Origin: Aquificaceae bacterium
GTDB taxonomy: Bacteria > Aquificota > Aquificia > Aquificales > Aquificaceae
Assembly: GCA_026981975.1 (NCBI GenBank)
Contig: JALSHV010000015.1
Coordinates: 1 to 64,000 of the forward strand
Reading direction: 5' to 3'
DNA length: 64,000 nucleotides
The notes below the pieces were generated by a model that saw only the letters and a program-made list of their open reading frames with translations, was not told the DNA's origin and ran no database searches. Shown here one piece after another: positions 9,538-19,450 of this stretch. Each line of letters opens with the position of its first letter. Position 1 is the stretch's first letter. The translations under genes and the position numbers were made by a program.

Positions 9538-9864
9538 TTAAGAAGCCTTTGCCCCTTCCTTTATATCCCTATCGGGAACAAGTAGAGAAAGTTCCTTACC
9601 ATCGGAAAGAGCCAATATCATACCTTGAGATTCTACACCGAAGATTTTCTTAGGTTGAAGATTAGCAAGGATAAGTATTTTTTTTCCTTCAAGATCCTTA
9701 GGTTCATAGTATTCCGCTATTCCCGCTACAAGGGTTCTCTCCTCCTTACCAAGGGAAACCTTAAGTTTAAGAAGCTTTTTAGAACCTTTTAACCTTTCAG
9801 CAGATAGAATTTTTGCAAGTCTTAAATCCAACTTTGCGAAATCTTCCAAGGTTATGTTTTCCAT
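9538..9864 (-). CDS. Trbp111-type structure-specific tRNA-binding protein
   Basis: A 108-residue OB-fold protein of the EMAPII / MetG C-terminal tRNA-binding family. It shows the family order DLRLAKILSAERLKGSKKLLKLKVSLG, then VAGIAEYYEPKDLEGKKIL, ANLQPKKIFGVESQGMILA. Trbp111 was first described from Aquifex aeolicus as a free-standing dimer that binds the outer corner of tRNAs, and the length matches. It is the last gene of a minus-strand run after gcvPB (13 bp gap) and converges with the diguanylate cyclase. Confidence 0.9.
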   Translation of the reverse strand: MENITLEDFAKLDLRLAKILSAERLKGSKKLLKLKVSLGKEERTLVAGIAEYYEPKDLEGKKILILANLQPKKIFGVESQGMILALSDGKELSLLVPDRDIKEGAKAS

Positions 9865-9877
9865 AAAAAAACTCCTT

Positions 9878-11347
9878 TCAAGCTAAAGGCGCTTTAACAC
9901 CGTCTTTTTCCACTCTAAACCTGAAAATTGGTTTTCTGTTTGCTTCCGCTTCTTTTATCCGCTTTACAGGTGTTTTCTGGGGAGATTTTTTAAGTATTTC
10001 AGGATTATCCCGTGCTTCCTTTACTATTTTTTCCATGACAACTGCAAATGCTTTGAGGGTATCTGGATTTTCCGTTTCCGTAGGTTCTATCATAAGAGCT
10101 TCCCTTACTACTAAAGGAAAATACATTGTGGGAGCGTAAAATCCATAATCAAGAAGTCTTTTAGCAATATCCGCTGCAGTTACTTTGTATCGGAGAAGAT
10201 TAACTGCAGAAAGGACAAATTCGTGCATGCACGGAGACTGAGGATAGGGATCGCGGAAAATACCCTTAAGAAGGTATTTCAAATAACGAGCGTTCAAAAC
10301 AGCGTATTTTGCTACATTATCTATTTCATTTCCGCACATCAAAATGTAAACAAGAGCTTTAATCCACACGGAGAAATGACCGTGAAAAGCTAAAAGACGT
10401 CCTACACTTTTTGGAATGTTATAGTTTAAGTAATATTTTCTTCCGTCATACTCAACTTGAGGAGTGGGAAGATAATCTTTCAGTTTTTCCGAAACCCCAA
10501 CAGGACCGCTACCCGGTCCACCTCCCCCGTGAGGGGTTGCAAAGGTTTTATGCAGATTAAAGTGCATTACATCTACACCCCATTCGCCAGGCTTTGCTAT
10601 TCCCACAAGAGCATTAAAGTTAGCGCCGTCCATATACAGCAGAGCGTCTTTTTCGTGAAGTTTTTCCGCCATTCTTTTTATATTTCTTTCAAAGATACCC
10701 AAAGTGTTTGGATTCGTAATCATAAGGGCTGCTACCTCATCGTCAAGCTTTTTAAGAAAATCTTCCCAACTTAATTCACCGTTAGTATCACTTTTTACTG
10801 TAACAACATCAAAACCGCACAGTTTAGCAGTGGCGGGATTAGTTCCGTGAGCTGAATCCGGTATAAGTATTTTCTTTTTATCGCTATTTCCCCTGTCTTT
10901 ATGATACGCGCGAATCAGTAAGAGTCCAAGGAGTTCTCCCTGCGCCCCTGCGGCAGGTTGAAGAGAGACCTCCGCAAATCCTCCCAGCTCCTTAAGAAGT
11001 TCTTTGAGTTCGTAAGCTATTCTGAGAGTTCCTTGAACCGATTCAGAAGGACTCAAAGGATGAACGTTTTTAAATTTACTAAAGGAAGCTATTTCTTCAC
11101 CTATTCGCGGATTGTATTTCATAGTGCAAGAGCCTAAGGGAATCATAGTCGTATCCACCGCATAATTTAACTGGGAAAGCTTAGTGAAATGTCTTATTAC
11201 GTCAAGCTCCGATAGCTGAGGTATGTTCAGTTCTTCACGCACGTATTCGGACGGTATTATATCTTCCGGCTTTCGTAGTTCCACATCAATCGGGGGAAGG
11301 GAGTAACCTCTCCTGTCTTTTTGCGCTGTTTCAAATATCAGTTCCAT
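9878..11347 (-). CDS. gcvPB: Glycine dehydrogenase (decarboxylating) subunit 2, P-protein
   Basis: PLP-bearing half of the split P-protein of the glycine cleavage system, which decarboxylates glycine and passes the aminomethyl group to lipoylated GcvH. The 489-residue length and start (DVELRKPEDIIPSEYVRE) are those of the two-subunit form. Family features include TMIPLGSCTMKYNPR, QPAAGAQGELLG, the PLP-lysine loop NLHKTFATPHGGGGPG and the C-terminal EPTETE segment. Subunit 1, GcvT and GcvH are not in this window. In autotrophs of this group the system may run in either direction; the sequence does not tell. Confidence 0.96.
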   Translation of the reverse strand: MELIFETAQKDRRGYSLPPIDVELRKPEDIIPSEYVREELNIPQLSELDVIRHFTKLSQLNYAVDTTMIPLGSCTMKYNPRIGEEIASFSKFKNVHPLSPSESVQGTLRIAYELKELLKELGGFAEVSLQPAAGAQGELLGLLLIRAYHKDRGNSDKKKILIPDSAHGTNPATAKLCGFDVVTVKSDTNGELSWEDFLKKLDDEVAALMITNPNTLGIFERNIKRMAEKLHEKDALLYMDGANFNALVGIAKPGEWGVDVMHFNLHKTFATPHGGGGPGSGPVGVSEKLKDYLPTPQVEYDGRKYYLNYNIPKSVGRLLAFHGHFSVWIKALVYILMCGNEIDNVAKYAVLNARYLKYLLKGIFRDPYPQSPCMHEFVLSAVNLLRYKVTAADIAKRLLDYGFYAPTMYFPLVVREALMIEPTETENPDTLKAFAVVMEKIVKEARDNPEILKKSPQKTPVKRIKEAEANRKPIFRFRVEKDGVKAPLA

Positions 11348-11358
11348 AATAAAAAATT

Positions 11359-12189
11359 TTATCCTCTTATACTACCTTTCAAAAGAAAACCTACAGCAAA
11401 GGAAAGAAATAGGCAGAGAACAAATAGAACCGAAGACAGTGCGGAAGCGTAACCAAAATCCCCTACCAAATAGAACTTGTAAGCGTAAAGAGATAAAGGA
11501 GTGGTAGAACCGCCCGGACCTCCTCCTGTAAGGACAAAGACCAAATCAAAAACTCTCAGAGCATCTATACCTCTAAAGAGAACAGCTATTAAAATAAAAG
11601 GTTTTAAAAGAGGAAGAGTTACGAAAAAGAATCTTTTAAAAAGACCAGCACCGTCCACAAGTGCCTGTTTAAATACTTCTTCTGGCAAAGTTTGGAGACC
11701 TGCAAGAATAATCAGAGCAACAAAGGGAGCTGTTCGCCATGTGTCAGCTATAGCAAGAGCTAAAAGAGCGGTATGTTCTTCTCCAAACCAATTTATTCTT
11801 ACTCCAAGGAGTCCATCACTTAAGGAGTTAAGAACTCCGTAGGTATAGTTGAATACTAATTGCCACATACGTGCACTTACCACAGCGGGTATAGCCCAAG
11901 GAATAAGAATCAAACCGCGCACAAGACCTCTGTATCTGAATTTTTCGTTTACAATAAGTGCTAAAATAAGACCTAATGTAATTTCAAAGGGAACAGAAAC
12001 AAGTGCAAACTTTACGGTAAACCAAAGAGAGTCAGTAAAACGTGGATCGGATATAAGACGAGCGTAGTTTTCAAAACCTTTGGAAAAGCTTAGAAGAACA
12101 GTTCCTATAACTGCCGTCAGGACAAAAAGGGTTATAAAAAAAAATGACGGAAATCCGTAGAGAAGGAGATAAACTTTATCGCTTTTCAT
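11359..12189 (-). CDS. ABC sugar-type transporter permease (MalF/UgpA-like)
   Basis: Inner-membrane permease of the carbohydrate-uptake (CUT1) type, 276 residues with about six membrane helices. The cytoplasmic EAA loop that contacts the ATPase is readable as FKQALVDGAGLFKRFFFVTLPLLKP. It overlaps the binding-protein gene by 4 bp. A CUT1 importer normally needs a second permease (MalG-like) and an ATPase; neither follows, as gcvPB begins 11 bp downstream. Either those parts are encoded elsewhere or this permease works as a homodimer. Substrate cannot be predicted. Confidence 0.9.
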   Translation of the reverse strand: MKSDKVYLLLYGFPSFFFITLFVLTAVIGTVLLSFSKGFENYARLISDPRFTDSLWFTVKFALVSVPFEITLGLILALIVNEKFRYRGLVRGLILIPWAIPAVVSARMWQLVFNYTYGVLNSLSDGLLGVRINWFGEEHTALLALAIADTWRTAPFVALIILAGLQTLPEEVFKQALVDGAGLFKRFFFVTLPLLKPFILIAVLFRGIDALRVFDLVFVLTGGGPGGSTTPLSLYAYKFYLVGDFGYASALSSVLFVLCLFLSFAVGFLLKGSIRG

Positions 12190-13412
12190 CTATAAGTGCG
12201 TTCCAACAGATTAAGTTCTCTTTGAGCTTTTGTAAGAGCTTCCAAAGGATTAAGCCTTCCAGCCAATACAGCGTTGATGTAAGGTCTTATAACTTCAGAC
12301 ATCTGAATGTAATAGGATACAGAAGGGCGCGGTATAGCGTATTCGCAAGCTTCTTTTATTTTTTTGATTTGAGGGAACTTTTTAAGTAGTTCTTTATCCT
12401 CGTATACATCTCTACGGGAAGGATTCCAACCCAAGTTTAAAGCAAGTTTTTTTTGAGTTTCATAAGATACAAGAAATTTTAGAAGCTTAAGAGCTTCTTC
12501 CTTTTTATCTGAGAAAGCTGATATTCCTACATGCCAACCACCTAGACAGGAAGCTCTTTTGCCTCCCTTAAAAGCAGGAAGTGGAGCTATACCTACTTTT
12601 CCTTTCACAGGAGAGTTTTCCATGTTGTGGAGAATCCACGCATAAGACCAATTTCTCTCAAATAAAGCTTTTCCTGCCTGAAAAAATCTCCTTACTTCTT
12701 CTTCTTTCATTTCCGTATAGGTGTTTGGTGGAGAAATAGCGTATACTCGTATCAAGTCTCTCATGAAGGAAAGAGCCTTTAAATTAGCAGCTGAATCTAA
12801 GTCATCTAAGCTTCCCCCAGCGGAGGTTGAAAACTCTAAAAATACACACATAAGACCCTCATACTGAGCGCCCTGCCATACGAAAGCGTAAAATTTGGGA
12901 TCCCTTTTTCTCTCCTGTCTTTGAACCTTTAAAGAACACTCAAGGAGTTGTTCCCAAGTAGAGGGAACAGAACAGTTGTATTTTTCAAGAAGATCTTTCC
13001 TGTAATAGAGCAATCCGCAATCTACAAATAAAGGTAAGGCGTAGAGATCTTCCCCTTTCTTGTCCACAAAGAGCACCTTTTCTATAAAAGGTGAAGAGTC
13101 TATATCCCTTAATTTTTCCAACCAACCGGATTTTATGAAAAAACCTACCCAAGCTATATCCATTAAAAAAACGTCCGGATCTTTCTCCTTAGCACTTAGG
13201 GAAACCGCAAGTCCGTGTCTTCTTAAATCCGTGTCTGCGGGTTGCCTTAGAATTTTAACTTCTATCCCTTCTTTTTTTTCAAATTCCTCTATTATCTGTG
13301 ACCAGTATCTTATTTCTTCGGGTGTTCCCCCTACAGCTATGGTAAGCTGTTCTTCCTTTTTTTTACAGGAAAAGATCAAGGTAAAAAGAACAAGAAAAAG
13401 CAATACTTTCAT
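12186..13412 (-). CDS. Sugar-type ABC transporter solute-binding lipoprotein
   Basis: Family 1 extracellular solute-binding protein, 408 residues. The N-terminus is a lipoprotein signal: hydrophobic LLFLVLFTLIFS followed by C16 and a Lys/Glu linker, so the mature protein is lipid-anchored at the cell surface side. The body shows IAVGGTPEEIRYWSQIIEEFEKKEGIEV and DVFLMDIAWVGFFIKSGWLE typical of the family. It is first in a minus-strand operon with the permease, gcvPB and Trbp111. Substrate unknown (sugar, polyol or glycerol-phosphate class are the usual choices). Confidence 0.9.
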   Translation of the reverse strand: MKVLLFLVLFTLIFSCKKKEEQLTIAVGGTPEEIRYWSQIIEEFEKKEGIEVKILRQPADTDLRRHGLAVSLSAKEKDPDVFLMDIAWVGFFIKSGWLEKLRDIDSSPFIEKVLFVDKKGEDLYALPLFVDCGLLYYRKDLLEKYNCSVPSTWEQLLECSLKVQRQERKRDPKFYAFVWQGAQYEGLMCVFLEFSTSAGGSLDDLDSAANLKALSFMRDLIRVYAISPPNTYTEMKEEEVRRFFQAGKALFERNWSYAWILHNMENSPVKGKVGIAPLPAFKGGKRASCLGGWHVGISAFSDKKEEALKLLKFLVSYETQKKLALNLGWNPSRRDVYEDKELLKKFPQIKKIKEACEYAIPRPSVSYYIQMSEVIRPYINAVLAGRLNPLEALTKAQRELNLLERTYR

Positions 13413-13438
13413 CTATAATATAATACTCCTCTTAGGCT
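13413..13438. promoter_or_regulatory. Compact divergent promoter region, binding protein / DegT gene
   Basis: Only 26 bp separate the two divergent start codons. On the minus strand TATTAT (13425-13420) sits 7 bp before the binding-protein ATG. On the plus strand TATAAT at 13419-13424 would start transcription about 8 bases before the DegT ATG at 13439. The two boxes overlap, so the promoters probably exclude each other. Confidence 0.45.
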
Positions 13439-14497
13439 ATGATAAGGATAGTAGAACCTGTCTTTTCAGAAGAAGAAAAGGAAGCTGTTCTTGAAATCAT
13501 AGAAAGTCACCAAATAACAAGGGGAAAATGGACTAAAACTTTTCAGGAAGAATTTGCCCATTTTGTAGGAGTAAAGCACTGCTTTACAGTATGTTCCGGA
13601 ACAACTGCTCTTTTCATAGCTCTTAAAGCGTTGGGAGTTGAAAAGGGAGACAGAGTAATAGTCCCAGCAATGAGTTTTATGGCAACGATTGACGCTGTTT
13701 ACCTTGCGGAGGGAATTCCTCTTGTGATAGACGTAGATGACTTTTATACAATGGATTTGAACCAGCTGGAAGATGCTGCAAGGAAGTTTCGTCCTGCTGT
13801 TGTTATTCCTGTTCACCTTTACGGCGGAATGGCAGATATGGAAGGTATCATGTTTCTTTCGGAAAAATACGGTTTTTACGTTATTGAAGATGCCGCTCAG
13901 GCACACGGTGCTGAACTTAAAGGGAAAAAAGCAGGTGCTTGGGGTCATATAGGAGTTTTCAGCTTTTACGCTTCTAAGAACGTTCCCATGGGAGAAGGTG
14001 GAGCTTTAACAACTTCTGATGAAGATGTGGCAAGAAAGATAAAAAGGTGGATAGATTTCGGAGATCACCCCGCTTTTAATGTAAGGATAACCGAATTCCA
14101 AGCGGCTATAGGAACTATTCAGTTAAGAAAATTGGAAAACAGAAATAATCGTAGAAGAGAAATAGCAAGCAGATACAATTCCCTTCTAAATGGAGATTTT
14201 TCCCCACCCACAGAAAGGGACAACAGTTTCCATGTTTACCATCTTTACACACTTCGCCATTCAGAAAGAGACAGGATAGTTTCAGAACTCAAGAGAAAAG
14301 ACATAGATGCCCGAGTGTATTACACCTATCTACTCCATGAACTAAGAAACGCAGAACATTTACCCACACCTCAGGCGGAAAAGTTCAGAAAAGAAGTCTT
14401 TTCAATACCCGTGCATCCTTACTTAACTGATGAACAAGTAGAGTATATAGTGGAAAGTCTTTTAAGTGCTATTTCCTCTGGTAAGATAATCTCCTAG
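13439..14497 (+). CDS. DegT/DnrJ/EryC1/StrS-family sugar aminotransferase
   Basis: PLP enzyme that aminates a nucleotide-linked keto-sugar, 352 residues. It shows VCSGTTALFIALKALGVEKGD, DAAQAHGAELKGKKAG and the PLP-lysine loop SFYASKNVPMGEGG, followed by FNVRITEFQAAIG. All are hallmarks of the family. Likely role is in cell-surface polysaccharide or nucleotide-sugar metabolism. No sugar genes lie beside it, so the substrate is unknown; it starts a long housekeeping run and abuts accC with no gap. Confidence 0.92.
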   Translation: MIRIVEPVFSEEEKEAVLEIIESHQITRGKWTKTFQEEFAHFVGVKHCFTVCSGTTALFIALKALGVEKGDRVIVPAMSFMATIDAVYLAEGIPLVIDVDDFYTMDLNQLEDAARKFRPAVVIPVHLYGGMADMEGIMFLSEKYGFYVIEDAAQAHGAELKGKKAGAWGHIGVFSFYASKNVPMGEGGALTTSDEDVARKIKRWIDFGDHPAFNVRITEFQAAIGTIQLRKLENRNNRRREIASRYNSLLNGDFSPPTERDNSFHVYHLYTLRHSERDRIVSELKRKDIDARVYYTYLLHELRNAEHLPTPQAEKFRKEVFSIPVHPYLTDEQVEYIVESLLSAISSGKIIS

Positions 14498-15832
14498 ATG
14501 TTTAAGAAAATTCTTATAGCTAACAGAGGGGAAATTGCTGTAAGAGCTATACGTGCTTGCAAAGAACTCGGCGTAAAAAGTGTAGCGGTTTATTCCGAAG
14601 CAGATAAGAATTCTCTTCATGTTAAATTGGCTGATGAAGCTATATGCATAGGACCTCCTGAAGCTTCTCGTAGTTACTTAGACGTTCCCTCCATAATGTC
14701 AGCGGTAGAAATATCAAAAGCAGAAGCTCTTTATCCGGGTTACGGATTCTTGGCAGAAAATCCCAAATTTGCGGAGATAACTTCCAAAAGCGGTGTTAAA
14801 TTCATAGGTCCTTCCGCCGAAACCTTGGAACTCATAGGGGATAAGATAAAAACAAAAGAAATAGCTGCCAGAGTAGGAATCCCTCTTGTGCCGGGAAGTA
14901 GCGGAGCTACCGATCTTGAAAAAGCATTAGAAGTTGCCAGTAAAATAGGCTATCCCGTAGTCCTGAAAGCCTCCGCAGGCGGAGGAGGAAGAGGCATAAG
15001 AATAGTTATGAACGAGAAGGAACTCAGGGAAAAATTTCCCATAGCTGTTCAAGAAGCAGAGATCGCCTTCGGCGATGGAAGAATTTTTGTGGAAAAATTC
15101 TTAATAAATCCTAAGCACATAGAATTCCAGGTTCTGGCGGACAGTCAAGGCAATGTGATAGTTCTCGGAGAAAGAGAATGCAGTATTCAAAGGAGACATC
15201 AAAAACTCATAGAAGAAGCTCCAAGTCCTTCCGTTGACGAGAAAAAGAGAAAAGAAATAGAAACCGCCGTGGTGGAGTTTTGTAGAGAAATAGGTTACGA
15301 AGGGGCAGGAACAGTAGAGTTCCTTATGGACGAAGAAGGAAACTTCTACTTTATGGAAATGAACGGAAGAATTCAAGTAGAGCATCCAGTTACGGAGATG
15401 GTAACCGGTATAGATATAGTCAAATGGCAGATAAAGATAGCTTACGGACACAAACTCAAAACAGTAAAAGTTAAAAAGAAGGGATTTGCCATAGAGATGA
15501 GGATAAACGCAGAAGATCCTGATACATTCATGCCTTCTCCGGGAAGAGTAGAAGAGCTTATCCTACCCGGAGGACCCGGTATCAGAATAGATACTCACAT
15601 ATATCAAGGTTATCAAGTTCCCCCTTATTACGATTCCCTACTTGTAAAGCTAATAGTATGGGGAGAGACAAGAGAAGAAGCCATAAGAAGAGGACTCAGA
15701 GCTTTGGAAGAACTTACAATAAAAGGGCAGGGACTAAAGACAAACGCAGATTTTCACCGCAGGGTTTTGCAAAGCAGGGAATTTAAAGAAGGAAAACATC
15801 ACATAGGATTTGTGGAAGAGTTGATGGTTTAA
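14498..15832 (+). CDS. accC: Biotin carboxylase, acetyl-CoA carboxylase subunit
   Basis: ATP-grasp enzyme that carboxylates biotin on the carrier protein, feeding malonyl-CoA to fatty acid synthesis. The 444-residue product begins MFKKILIANRGEIAVRAIRA, has the glycine-rich ATP loop KASAGGGGRGIRIV and the catalytic MNGRIQVEHPVTE. Length equals E. coli AccC (about 449). The related 2-oxoglutarate carboxylase small subunit CfiB and pyruvate carboxylase PycA of this group are alternatives, but no large biotin-bearing subunit gene is adjacent, and the N-terminus is AccC-like. Confidence 0.88.
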   Translation: MFKKILIANRGEIAVRAIRACKELGVKSVAVYSEADKNSLHVKLADEAICIGPPEASRSYLDVPSIMSAVEISKAEALYPGYGFLAENPKFAEITSKSGVKFIGPSAETLELIGDKIKTKEIAARVGIPLVPGSSGATDLEKALEVASKIGYPVVLKASAGGGGRGIRIVMNEKELREKFPIAVQEAEIAFGDGRIFVEKFLINPKHIEFQVLADSQGNVIVLGERECSIQRRHQKLIEEAPSPSVDEKKRKEIETAVVEFCREIGYEGAGTVEFLMDEEGNFYFMEMNGRIQVEHPVTEMVTGIDIVKWQIKIAYGHKLKTVKVKKKGFAIEMRINAEDPDTFMPSPGRVEELILPGGPGIRIDTHIYQGYQVPPYYDSLLVKLIVWGETREEAIRRGLRALEELTIKGQGLKTNADFHRRVLQSREFKEGKHHIGFVEELMV

Positions 15833-15833
15833 G

Positions 15834-16637
15834 ATGAATAGGATAAAAGAGACCTTTAACAGGCTTTATTTGAAAAAGCAAAAGGCGTTAGTAGTTTATT
15901 TAATGGTTGGATATCCGGACTACGAAACCTCACTGAAAGCTTTTAATACAGTTTTAGAAAACGGAGCGGATATACTTGAGATAGGATTTCCCTTTTCAGA
16001 TCCGGTTGCGGACGGACCCACAATACAGATAGCCCATGAAGTAGCTCTTAATAACGGTATAAAATCCCACCACGTTTTTGAAGCAGTAAAAACCTTAAGG
16101 AGAGATTTTCCCCATATACCTTTCCTTCTCATGACGTATTACAATCCTGTCTTCAGAATAGGACAGGAGTCCTTCTGCTGTCTTGCAAAGGAAAGCGGAC
16201 TTGACGGCTTTATAGTGCCTGATCTTCCTCCCGAAGAGTGTGTTCCACTTAAAGAAACCATGAAAAACTACGGACTTTCCCTAATACTCCTCGCATCTCC
16301 TACAAGCACAGAGAAAAGATTGCGATTAATATGCGAAAAAACAGACGATATGGTTTACTTCGTTTCCGTTACAGGAACAACAGGAGAAAGAAAAGATCTT
16401 CCTTTCAAGGAATTGAAAGATAAAGTCCATCATTACAGAAAAATCTGTTCAAAACCTGTTGTCGTAGGATTTGGAGTGTCAACAAAAGCCCACGTAAGGG
16501 AAATAAGTTGCTTTGCGGACGGAGTGGTTGTAGGTAGTTCTATAGTAAAGTTAAGCTCTCAGAAAAATATGAAAAAGTTAGCCGATAAGGTAAAGGAGCT
16601 TAAAGAAGGAACACTTAAATCAGGAGTGCTAAGTTGA
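15834..16637 (+). CDS. trpA: Tryptophan synthase alpha chain
   Basis: Cleaves indole-3-glycerol phosphate to indole and glyceraldehyde 3-phosphate. The 267-residue product has the catalytic pair at the classical positions E49 and D60 within [19 protein letters not shown], and the phosphate loops [11 protein letters not shown] and [12 protein letters not shown]. trpB and other trp genes are not adjacent, so the pathway genes are dispersed. It overlaps metF by 4 bp (TTGA). Confidence 0.96.
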   Translation: MNRIKETFNRLYLKKQKALVVYLMVGYPDYETSLKAFNTVLENGADILEIGFPFSDPVADGPTIQIAHEVALNNGIKSHHVFEAVKTLRRDFPHIPFLLMTYYNPVFRIGQESFCCLAKESGLDGFIVPDLPPEECVPLKETMKNYGLSLILLASPTSTEKRLRLICEKTDDMVYFVSVTGTTGERKDLPFKELKDKVHHYRKICSKPVVVGFGVSTKAHVREISCFADGVVVGSSIVKLSSQKNMKKLADKVKELKEGTLKSGVLS

Positions 16638-17512
16638 AAATAGGGAAACTGTTGAAAAAAGGTATATTCAGTGTTTCCTTTGAATTCTTTCCGCCCAAAA
16701 CTCCTGAAGGAGAAGACCAGCTCTTTAGAACTGTAGAAGAATTGAGAGAGTTAAATCCCTCTTTTGTTTCCGTTACTTACGGAGCGGGAGGATCTACAAG
16801 AGATAGAACACGTAGAGTTGTTGAAAAAATTCACAGAGAAACAAACCTCACTGTGATGGCTCATTTAACCTGCATAGCCCACAGCAAAGAAGAGATTGAA
16901 CAAATCCTACGGGGTTACAGAAAAATCGGAATAGAAAATATACTAGCTCTAAGAGGAGATATACCTAAGGATGTATCCGACTTTAACTTTAAAGGGTGTT
17001 CTTACGCAAAGGAACTCGTGGAGCTTATAAAAAACAAATTCGGTGATTACTTCTCCGTAGGTGTTGCCAGTTATCCAGAAGGGCATCCTGAATCTCCTAA
17101 TATGGAATGGGAGATAAAATTTTTCAAGGAAAAAGTTTACGCGGGAGCTGATTTTTCTATTACCCAAATGTTTTTTGAAAACGACTTTTATTACAGATTC
17201 TTAGAGCGCTGCAGAAAGGCACAGATAAATATACCCATAATACCGGGCATAATGCCTATAACTAACTTTAAACAGATTAAAAAATTTGCTCTGATGTGCG
17301 GTGCAACTATTCCTCAAAGATTAGTGGAAAAACTTGAAGCTGTGGAGAGTAAACCCGAAGAGGTGGAAAAAATAGGTGTTGAATTCGCTATAAAACAGTG
17401 TGAAGATCTTCTGACAAACGGAGTTCCGGGATTCCACTTTTATACTCTTAATAAGTCAAAGGCTACGCTGAAAATATACAAAGCTATCAAAAATTTAATA
17501 CCCACAAGGTAA
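16634..17512 (+). CDS. metF: 5,10-methylenetetrahydrofolate reductase
   Basis: FAD-dependent reductase giving 5-methyl-THF for methionine synthesis. The 292-residue TIM barrel shows [46 protein letters not shown] and [11 protein letters not shown], all characteristic. The start is a TTG overlapping the trpA stop; aggag 8-12 bases upstream supports it. No SAM riboswitch can fit in the gap-free junction. Confidence 0.96.
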   Translation: MKIGKLLKKGIFSVSFEFFPPKTPEGEDQLFRTVEELRELNPSFVSVTYGAGGSTRDRTRRVVEKIHRETNLTVMAHLTCIAHSKEEIEQILRGYRKIGIENILALRGDIPKDVSDFNFKGCSYAKELVELIKNKFGDYFSVGVASYPEGHPESPNMEWEIKFFKEKVYAGADFSITQMFFENDFYYRFLERCRKAQINIPIIPGIMPITNFKQIKKFALMCGATIPQRLVEKLEAVESKPEEVEKIGVEFAIKQCEDLLTNGVPGFHFYTLNKSKATLKIYKAIKNLIPTR

Positions 17513-17515
17513 AAT

Positions 17516-19450
17516 ATGGAAACTATGACCGTAAAAGACAACATCAAGATCGTAATTGAAGGGAAGGAATACATCTTGAAAAAGGGAATCCCCCTGAAGG
17601 AACTTTTTCAGAAAGTAGGTATAAAAGGCGCGATCGGTGGGAAAATAGGAGATAAGATCGTTGATCTACAAACTCCCCTTTCAGAAGAAGGGGAAGTTAA
17701 ACCTCTTTTTAAAAGAGATCCTGAAAGTCTTGAAATCTTAAGACACTCCCTCGCTCACATATTAGCACAAGCCCTTAAAGAACTCTACGGCGCTGAAAGA
17801 GTTCATCTGGGAATAGGTCCTCCAACGGAGGAAGGGTTCTACTATGATGTAGAAGTAGAAGGGCATCAAATAACAGAAGAGGATTTAAAAAAAATAGAAG
17901 AAAAGATGAAAGAAATAATAAGGAGAAACTATTCTATTGAAAGGGAAACCCTTGAAAGATCAAAGGCTTTAGACGTTTTTGAAAAACTCAAAGAAAAATA
18001 CAAATTAGACATAATCAACAGAATACCTCCGGAAGAGGAAATAACAGTTTACAAACAGGGAGAATTTATAGACTTGTGCAAAGGACCACATCTTCCCTCA
18101 ACAGGAGAAGCTGGAGCTTTTAAACTAATTTCCGTCTCCGGTGCTTACTGGCAGGGAAGAGCGGATCAGCCTCAGCTTACACGTATATACGGGTTAGCAT
18201 TCTGGACGGAGAAAGAACTCAAACAAAGACTTAAATTCTACGAAGAGGCTAAAAAAAGAGATCACAGAAAAATCGGAAAAGAACTTGAATTCTTTATCAT
18301 AGAAGAAAGTGTAGGAGCGGGGTTGATTCTATGGCTTCCAAGAGGTGCAGTTTACAGAAACGTGCTTGAAGATTACTGGCGTAAAGAGCATTTCAAAAGA
18401 GGCTATAAGCTGGTTTACACTCCTCACGTAGGAAAGGCACGCCTGTGGCAAAAAAGTGGTCATCTTGAGTATTACAAGGAGAATATGTTTCCACCTATGA
18501 AGGTGGAAGGTGAAGAGTATTACGTAAAACCTATGAACTGCCCTTTTCACATAACTATATACAAAAGTAAAACCAGAAGTTATAAAGAGCTTCCCCTGAA
18601 GCTGGCGGAACTCGGAACAGTTTACAGATACGAAATGTCAGGAGTTCTTCATGGACTTATGAGAGTTCGCGGATTTACCCAAGATGATGCCCATATAATC
18701 TGTGCACCTGATCAAGTTGAAGGAGTTATAGAGGAAACCCTAAGCTTTGCTCTGAGTATGTTGAAAGATTTCGGTTTTGAAGAATTTAAAATCTACATAT
18801 CCACGAAACCAGAAGATGCTATAGGCTCCGAGGAACAGTGGAAGCTTTCTGAAGACTCTTTAAAAAAAGCAGTTGAAAAATTAAATCACGACTACGAACT
18901 GGACGAAGGAGGAGGAGCTTTCTACGGACCCAAAATAGACATTAAGATAAAAGACGCCATTGGAAGACTCTGGCAGTGTTCAACAATACAATTTGACTTT
19001 AACCTGCCTGAGAGATTTGACATGACATACATAGGACCAGATAATAAAAAGCACAGACCTTATATGATACACAGAGCCTTACTGGGATCAGTAGAAAGAT
19101 TCACAGGAATACTTTTAGAACACCATGCGGGACAACTCCCCCTCTGGCTTTCTCCTACGCAGATTAGAATAGTTCCCATAGCAGATAGGCACAAAGATTA
19201 CGGACTTAAGATACTATCAAAATTGATTGAAGAAAACTTCAGAGCTGATATGGACGAAAGAGATGAAAGAATGAACGCAAAAATAAGAGATGCGGAACTT
19301 CTTAAAATCCCATACATTCTTGTAATAGGAGACAAGGAAGTGGAAACGGGAAGAATTTCTGTTAGGAGTAAAAAGAAAGGAAACATGGGTTCTATGGAAT
19401 TAGAAGAGTTTATGAATCTCTTAAAGGAGGAAATACGTAGAAAAAAATGA
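17516..19450 (+). CDS. thrS: Threonyl-tRNA synthetase
   Basis: Class II synthetase, 644 residues, full length. An N-terminal TGS domain (about 1-70) is followed by the editing domain (about 75-230, with RHSLAHILAQAL and the zinc/editing motif LCKGPHLPSTG), the catalytic core (about 250-540, with MKPMNCPFH-like VKPMNCPFHI, motif 2 RYEMSGVLHGLMRVRGFTQDD, and RALLGSVERFTGILLEHHAG) and the anticodon-binding domain (about 545-644). Alternative ATG at 17525. No T-box is possible in the 3-bp gap to metF. Overlaps plsC by 4 bp. Confidence 0.97.
   Translation: METMTVKDNIKIVIEGKEYILKKGIPLKELFQKVGIKGAIGGKIGDKIVDLQTPLSEEGEVKPLFKRDPESLEILRHSLAHILAQALKELYGAERVHLGIGPPTEEGFYYDVEVEGHQITEEDLKKIEEKMKEIIRRNYSIERETLERSKALDVFEKLKEKYKLDIINRIPPEEEITVYKQGEFIDLCKGPHLPSTGEAGAFKLISVSGAYWQGRADQPQLTRIYGLAFWTEKELKQRLKFYEEAKKRDHRKIGKELEFFIIEESVGAGLILWLPRGAVYRNVLEDYWRKEHFKRGYKLVYTPHVGKARLWQKSGHLEYYKENMFPPMKVEGEEYYVKPMNCPFHITIYKSKTRSYKELPLKLAELGTVYRYEMSGVLHGLMRVRGFTQDDAHIICAPDQVEGVIEETLSFALSMLKDFGFEEFKIYISTKPEDAIGSEEQWKLSEDSLKKAVEKLNHDYELDEGGGAFYGPKIDIKIKDAIGRLWQCSTIQFDFNLPERFDMTYIGPDNKKHRPYMIHRALLGSVERFTGILLEHHAGQLPLWLSPTQIRIVPIADRHKDYGLKILSKLIEENFRADMDERDERMNAKIRDAELLKIPYILVIGDKEVETGRISVRSKKKGNMGSMELEEFMNLLKEEIRRKK

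Noticed and set aside
11501-12067. Plus-strand ORFs opposite the ABC permease gene
   Set aside because: They are antisense shadows of a permease with a clear EAA loop and membrane helices; their products show no family features.
16630-16640. SAM riboswitch for metF or T-box for thrS
   Set aside because: Both genes overlap or nearly touch their upstream genes, so no leader exists to hold such elements.
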